A DNA stretch of 64,000 bases from Sphingomonas sp. 67-36 (lineage in GTDB: Bacteria > Pseudomonadota > Alphaproteobacteria > Sphingomonadales > Sphingomonadaceae). The translations under genes and the position numbers were made by a program. Below are positions 61,426 through 64,000 of the stretch, piece by piece; positions within the stretch are counted from its first letter, which is position 1; each line of letters opens with the position of its first letter. The notes under the pieces are model-generated. The model had not been told where the DNA came from, ran no database searches, and saw nothing but the letters and a program-made list of their open reading frames with translations. The stretch is from NCBI GenBank assembly GCA_001897375.1, contig MKSU01000010.1, forward strand, positions 1-64,000, read 5' to 3'.

Positions 61426-63002
61426 TCGAGGCGATAAAGGCGCCGATCCGCCGGCATTGGCCACGGCTGAGGCTGCGCACGATCCTGCTGCTGACCTTCG
61501 TCTTCATTGCAGCACTGCCCGGCGTCGGGGCGCTGTTCCTCCGTGTCTATGAGAACACGCTGGTGCGGCAGACCGAGGCGGAGTTGGTCGCGCAGGGCGC
61601 GGCGCTCGCGGCGGCGGCCAGCGCGGATTGGCCGGGTTCGTCCGGTCCATCGACACCACCTCGCGAAAGAGAGGAGGGCGATGTCGCGGGCGGCCCGCTC
61701 TCCACCATAGACTTACGGACAAGCCGGATACTGCCGGAACGCCAGCCGCCAGCCTTGGTTTTCGGCGAACCGGCGCCGGTGGCGTTGGCGGCGGCAAGCC
61801 GCATCGCGCCGATCCTCGACGCGACCGCGCGGGCTACGCTCGCCTCGATCATGCTGCTCGATGCCGAAGGCCGGGTGCTGGCCGGTCGTGACAAGGGCGG
61901 CAGCTACCGTGCCTTGCCGGAGGTTGCCGCAGCGCGCGCGGGTCATTCCGTCACTGTCCTTCGGCGCAACGGCAGCTATCATCCGCGTTACCCGCTCGAA
62001 TGGCTGAGCCGCGCTTCCAGCCTGCGCATTCATCACGCGCGTCCGGTGATCGTGAACGGCAAGGTCGTCGCGATCCTGCTGCTCTCACGCTCGCCGCGCG
62101 TCCTGTTTCGCGGCCTCTATGAGGATCGTGGCAAGATAGCGATCGGCGTCGCCGCGATTTTCGCGATTCTGGTCGTGCTGAGCGGTCTGCTCTCGCGCGG
62201 GATTTTACGGCCGATCGAGGCACTGAGCGACGCGACGCGTAGCGTGGCGCGCGGTGGCGGGGCGGTGCCGCCGGCGCCATCCACCGCCGCGATCGAGATT
62301 CAGGCGCTCTATGCCGATTTCGCGCACATGGCCGAGGCGATCGAGCGTCGCTCACGCTACCTGCGCGATTTCGCCCATGCCGTCAGCCATGAGTTCAAGA
62401 CCCCGCTTGCCGGTATTTGCGGCGTGCTCGAACTGCTCGACGAGCATCATGACAGGATGTCGGAGAGCGAACGCCGCCTTTTCATCGCTAATGCCGGCGT
62501 CGATGCCGAACGGCTGGCGCATCTGGTCACACGGCTCCTCGATCTGGCGCGGGCGGATATGGCGGAGCCGGGCGTGACCGGCGCGGTCGATCTGGCGTCC
62601 GCGCTCCATCGTGTCGCGGACGCCTGTCGTTCGGACAGCTTCTCATTGGACCTTGATCTGCCCGGGACGCTTCCGCCGATTCAGGTGCCCGCCGCCACCA
62701 TCGAAGCCGTTGTCGGCAGCCTTATCGAAAACAGCCGGCAGGCGGGAGCCCGCGTGGTGAGTCTTTCGGCCCGCGCGGCAGCCGGCAGGGTCATTCTCAA
62801 CATATCGGATGACGGCCCAGGCATCGCGCCCGGCGACAGGGAGCGCATCTTCGAACCTTTCTTCACCAGCCGCCGCGCATCGGGAGGAACCGGTCTTGGC
62901 CTCCCGATCGCACGTTCGCTGTTGGCTGCATCACATGCGACCATCGAACTGGCGGAGTCTGATCGAGGGGCGGCGTTCATCATCAGCTTGCCGGCGATGT
63001 AA
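61422..63002 (+). CDS. Membrane sensor histidine kinase (partner of the OmpR-type regulator)
   Basis: 526 residues. Two membrane segments (TILLLTFVFIAALPGVGALF; IAIGVAAIFAILVVLSGLL) flank a periplasmic sensor of about 190 residues. HAMP, HisKA with SHEFKTPL, and HATPase boxes ENSRQAG, DDGPGIAPG and GTGLGLPIA follow. The layout resembles CreC/ChvG kinases. Translation is coupled to the regulator by ATGA. Confidence 0.9.
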   Translation: MIEAIKAPIRRHWPRLRLRTILLLTFVFIAALPGVGALFLRVYENTLVRQTEAELVAQGAALAAAASADWPGSSGPSTPPREREEGDVAGGPLSTIDLRTSRILPERQPPALVFGEPAPVALAAASRIAPILDATARATLASIMLLDAEGRVLAGRDKGGSYRALPEVAAARAGHSVTVLRRNGSYHPRYPLEWLSRASSLRIHHARPVIVNGKVVAILLLSRSPRVLFRGLYEDRGKIAIGVAAIFAILVVLSGLLSRGILRPIEALSDATRSVARGGGAVPPAPSTAAIEIQALYADFAHMAEAIERRSRYLRDFAHAVSHEFKTPLAGICGVLELLDEHHDRMSESERRLFIANAGVDAERLAHLVTRLLDLARADMAEPGVTGAVDLASALHRVADACRSDSFSLDLDLPGTLPPIQVPAATIEAVVGSLIENSRQAGARVVSLSARAAAGRVILNISDDGPGIAPGDRERIFEPFFTSRRASGGTGLGLPIARSLLAASHATIELAESDRGAAFIISLPAM

Positions 63003-63014
63003 CCTGCCGTCGAT

Positions 63015-64000
63015 CTACGTTTTCTGGAGTTGCCCGCGATAATGCACGACCCGACCTAAAATCGGTAGCGCTATCGGCACATCGAAATGGAAGCGACCGT
63101 TCTCCTCCCACTCGCGCGCAAGCGAACGCGGGGCGAGCGCAAGCGGCAGGCGGAAGGGGCCAATCCACCATCGGCGCATGACCATCGTCAGCCCGTCTTC
63201 ATCGGATGGCAAATCGAAGCCGAAGCGGAACGCGCCGAAGCGCTCGACCAGCAAATCCCCCCTCTGGTTCAACCGGCTGCGGAAGCTCTTGCCGCCGAAC
63301 GCGCGCGTCCACGTCTCCGCGCCATCCCTTTCCTCGAACGCGACATGAAGTTCATGCGTCCCGGCACGCGGAAAACCGATGACGGATGCGATCGCGGCGG
63401 TCAGGATGTTTGTCGGTCCGTTCACCTCGGCAAAGCCGCTTGCGCCTCCATCGCGCAACGCCTCGTGCATCGCGCGGACTGCATGCGGCAATTGTGCGAA
63501 CCGGGCTCCCATCACTCGCGCGTAGAGCGATGCAGGGAGGATATGCTCGGTCACTTCGTGGCGGATCGCGAGCCCGTCGAACGCCGGCTGATAATCGGCG
63601 AGATCGAGACTCGATCCCGCGTCTCGTGCGCCGGCTGGCTCCAGCCCGTCAAGAATGCGCGAAACCAGTGGCGGCACCGAGAGCGCGGGAATTTCCGGTC
63701 CGTCGCCCTTGCTCGCGATGAGCGTCCAGCGGCGCTCGACGCGCTTGCCGTCGATGATGCCGAACAGGCGCACGATCATCGCCGACCGATCGCTTCCCAC
63801 CCAGCCGGTCAATCCCTGAAGCGGCCGCAGCAGGCGCGCCATCGGCGCGAGGCTCGATAGCAGGTTCCATCGGACTAGCCAGCTTGCGAGCCATAACATG
63901 AAAGTCTGAAACCCAAGTTCGGTGCCAGCACGGAAGGTGACGGCAGGTCTTCCCGGCAGCCCGTCCGGCAGCAGCCCATGATCCGGAACATCGACCAATG
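63015..64000 (-). CDS. DUF4166 / saccharopine dehydrogenase-like protein, partial (5' end off window)
   Basis: The reverse frame is open from the right edge to the stop at 63015; about 328 residues are seen. The C-terminal 180 residues match DUF4166: LYARVMGARFAQLPHAVRAMHE, FPRAGTHELHVAFEER, ETWTRAFGGKSFRSRL, FGFDL, WWIGPFRLPLALAPRS and HFDVPIALPILGRVVHYRG. The N-terminal part present fits the end of a saccharopine dehydrogenase-like domain, whose NADP-binding part lies beyond the window. Function of such fusions is not known. It is convergent to the kinase gene, 12 bases apart. Confidence 0.82.
   Translation of the reverse strand, partial: LVDVPDHGLLPDGLPGRPAVTFRAGTELGFQTFMLWLASWLVRWNLLSSLAPMARLLRPLQGLTGWVGSDRSAMIVRLFGIIDGKRVERRWTLIASKGDGPEIPALSVPPLVSRILDGLEPAGARDAGSSLDLADYQPAFDGLAIRHEVTEHILPASLYARVMGARFAQLPHAVRAMHEALRDGGASGFAEVNGPTNILTAAIASVIGFPRAGTHELHVAFEERDGAETWTRAFGGKSFRSRLNQRGDLLVERFGAFRFGFDLPSDEDGLTMVMRRWWIGPFRLPLALAPRSLAREWEENGRFHFDVPIALPILGRVVHYRGQLQKT

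Overview
The window is GC-rich DNA with short intergenic gaps and many ATGA stop/start overlaps. A TonB-dependent receptor under FecI/FecR control, an N-terminally STN-bearing receptor, DUF4173 and DUF4166 proteins, a DUF6771-like small protein and mostly alphaproteobacterial-type genes suggest a sphingomonad (Sphingomonadaceae). This taxonomic call is inference from gene content; there is no rRNA gene in the window.

Positions 1 to about 23,000 look like an accessory island. A methyltransferase/helicase of the strawberry notch type typical of plasmids and integrative elements runs off the left edge. It is followed by small accessory genes, a HigB toxin with a HigA-ImmA/IrrE fusion, and a compact four-gene ubiquitin-like conjugation operon (Ubl, E2, JAB protease, E1; 4,760-7,519). 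Then come a winged-helix/Ser-Thr kinase/TPR receptor opposite a cold-shock-domain membrane protein, a Mrr-nSTAND3 NTPase, an OLD-family ATPase/TOPRIM nuclease, a ParDE module and a tyrosine integrase. The island ends at a 3' fragment of a tRNA-Arg gene (21,253-21,299). This fragment also forms the 3' end of a large serine recombinase gene, whose 5' end is fused to the first 20 codons of a VIT/CCC1-type transporter gene. The left part is therefore a defence-type island bounded by a recombination scar.

Positions 23,000-34,800 hold envelope and redox functions: cytochrome b561, an MlaA-like protein, and the operon TlpA thioredoxin, DUF4266 lipoprotein, DUF3570 protein, ApbE flavin transferase, DsbD-like reductase. 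The DUF3570 protein carries an ApbE-type flavinylation motif. Convergent to it, across a strong hairpin, is a fecI-fecR-TonB receptor cassette. A decayed FtsX-type permease gene and an internally deleted IS5/IS427 element follow (35,280-36,293).

Positions 36,291-55,434 form what looks like one regulatory and surface system. A 2,468-residue autotransporter adhesin is preceded by two hybrid-less sensor kinases, two single-domain receiver proteins, a receiver plus winged-helix regulator and a HisKA-only protein. The same cluster has a c-di-GMP phosphodiesterase with two one-TM microproteins, a DUF2827 protein (glycosyltransferase-like) and an orphan OmpR-type winged-helix protein.

The right end (55,435-64,000) is more ordinary: two small proteins, a ferritin-like protein with an FAD oxidoreductase, a degenerate stretch, then an operon of DUF4173 membrane protein, OmpR-type regulator and histidine kinase. 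A DUF4166 (saccharopine dehydrogenase-like) gene is cut by the right edge.
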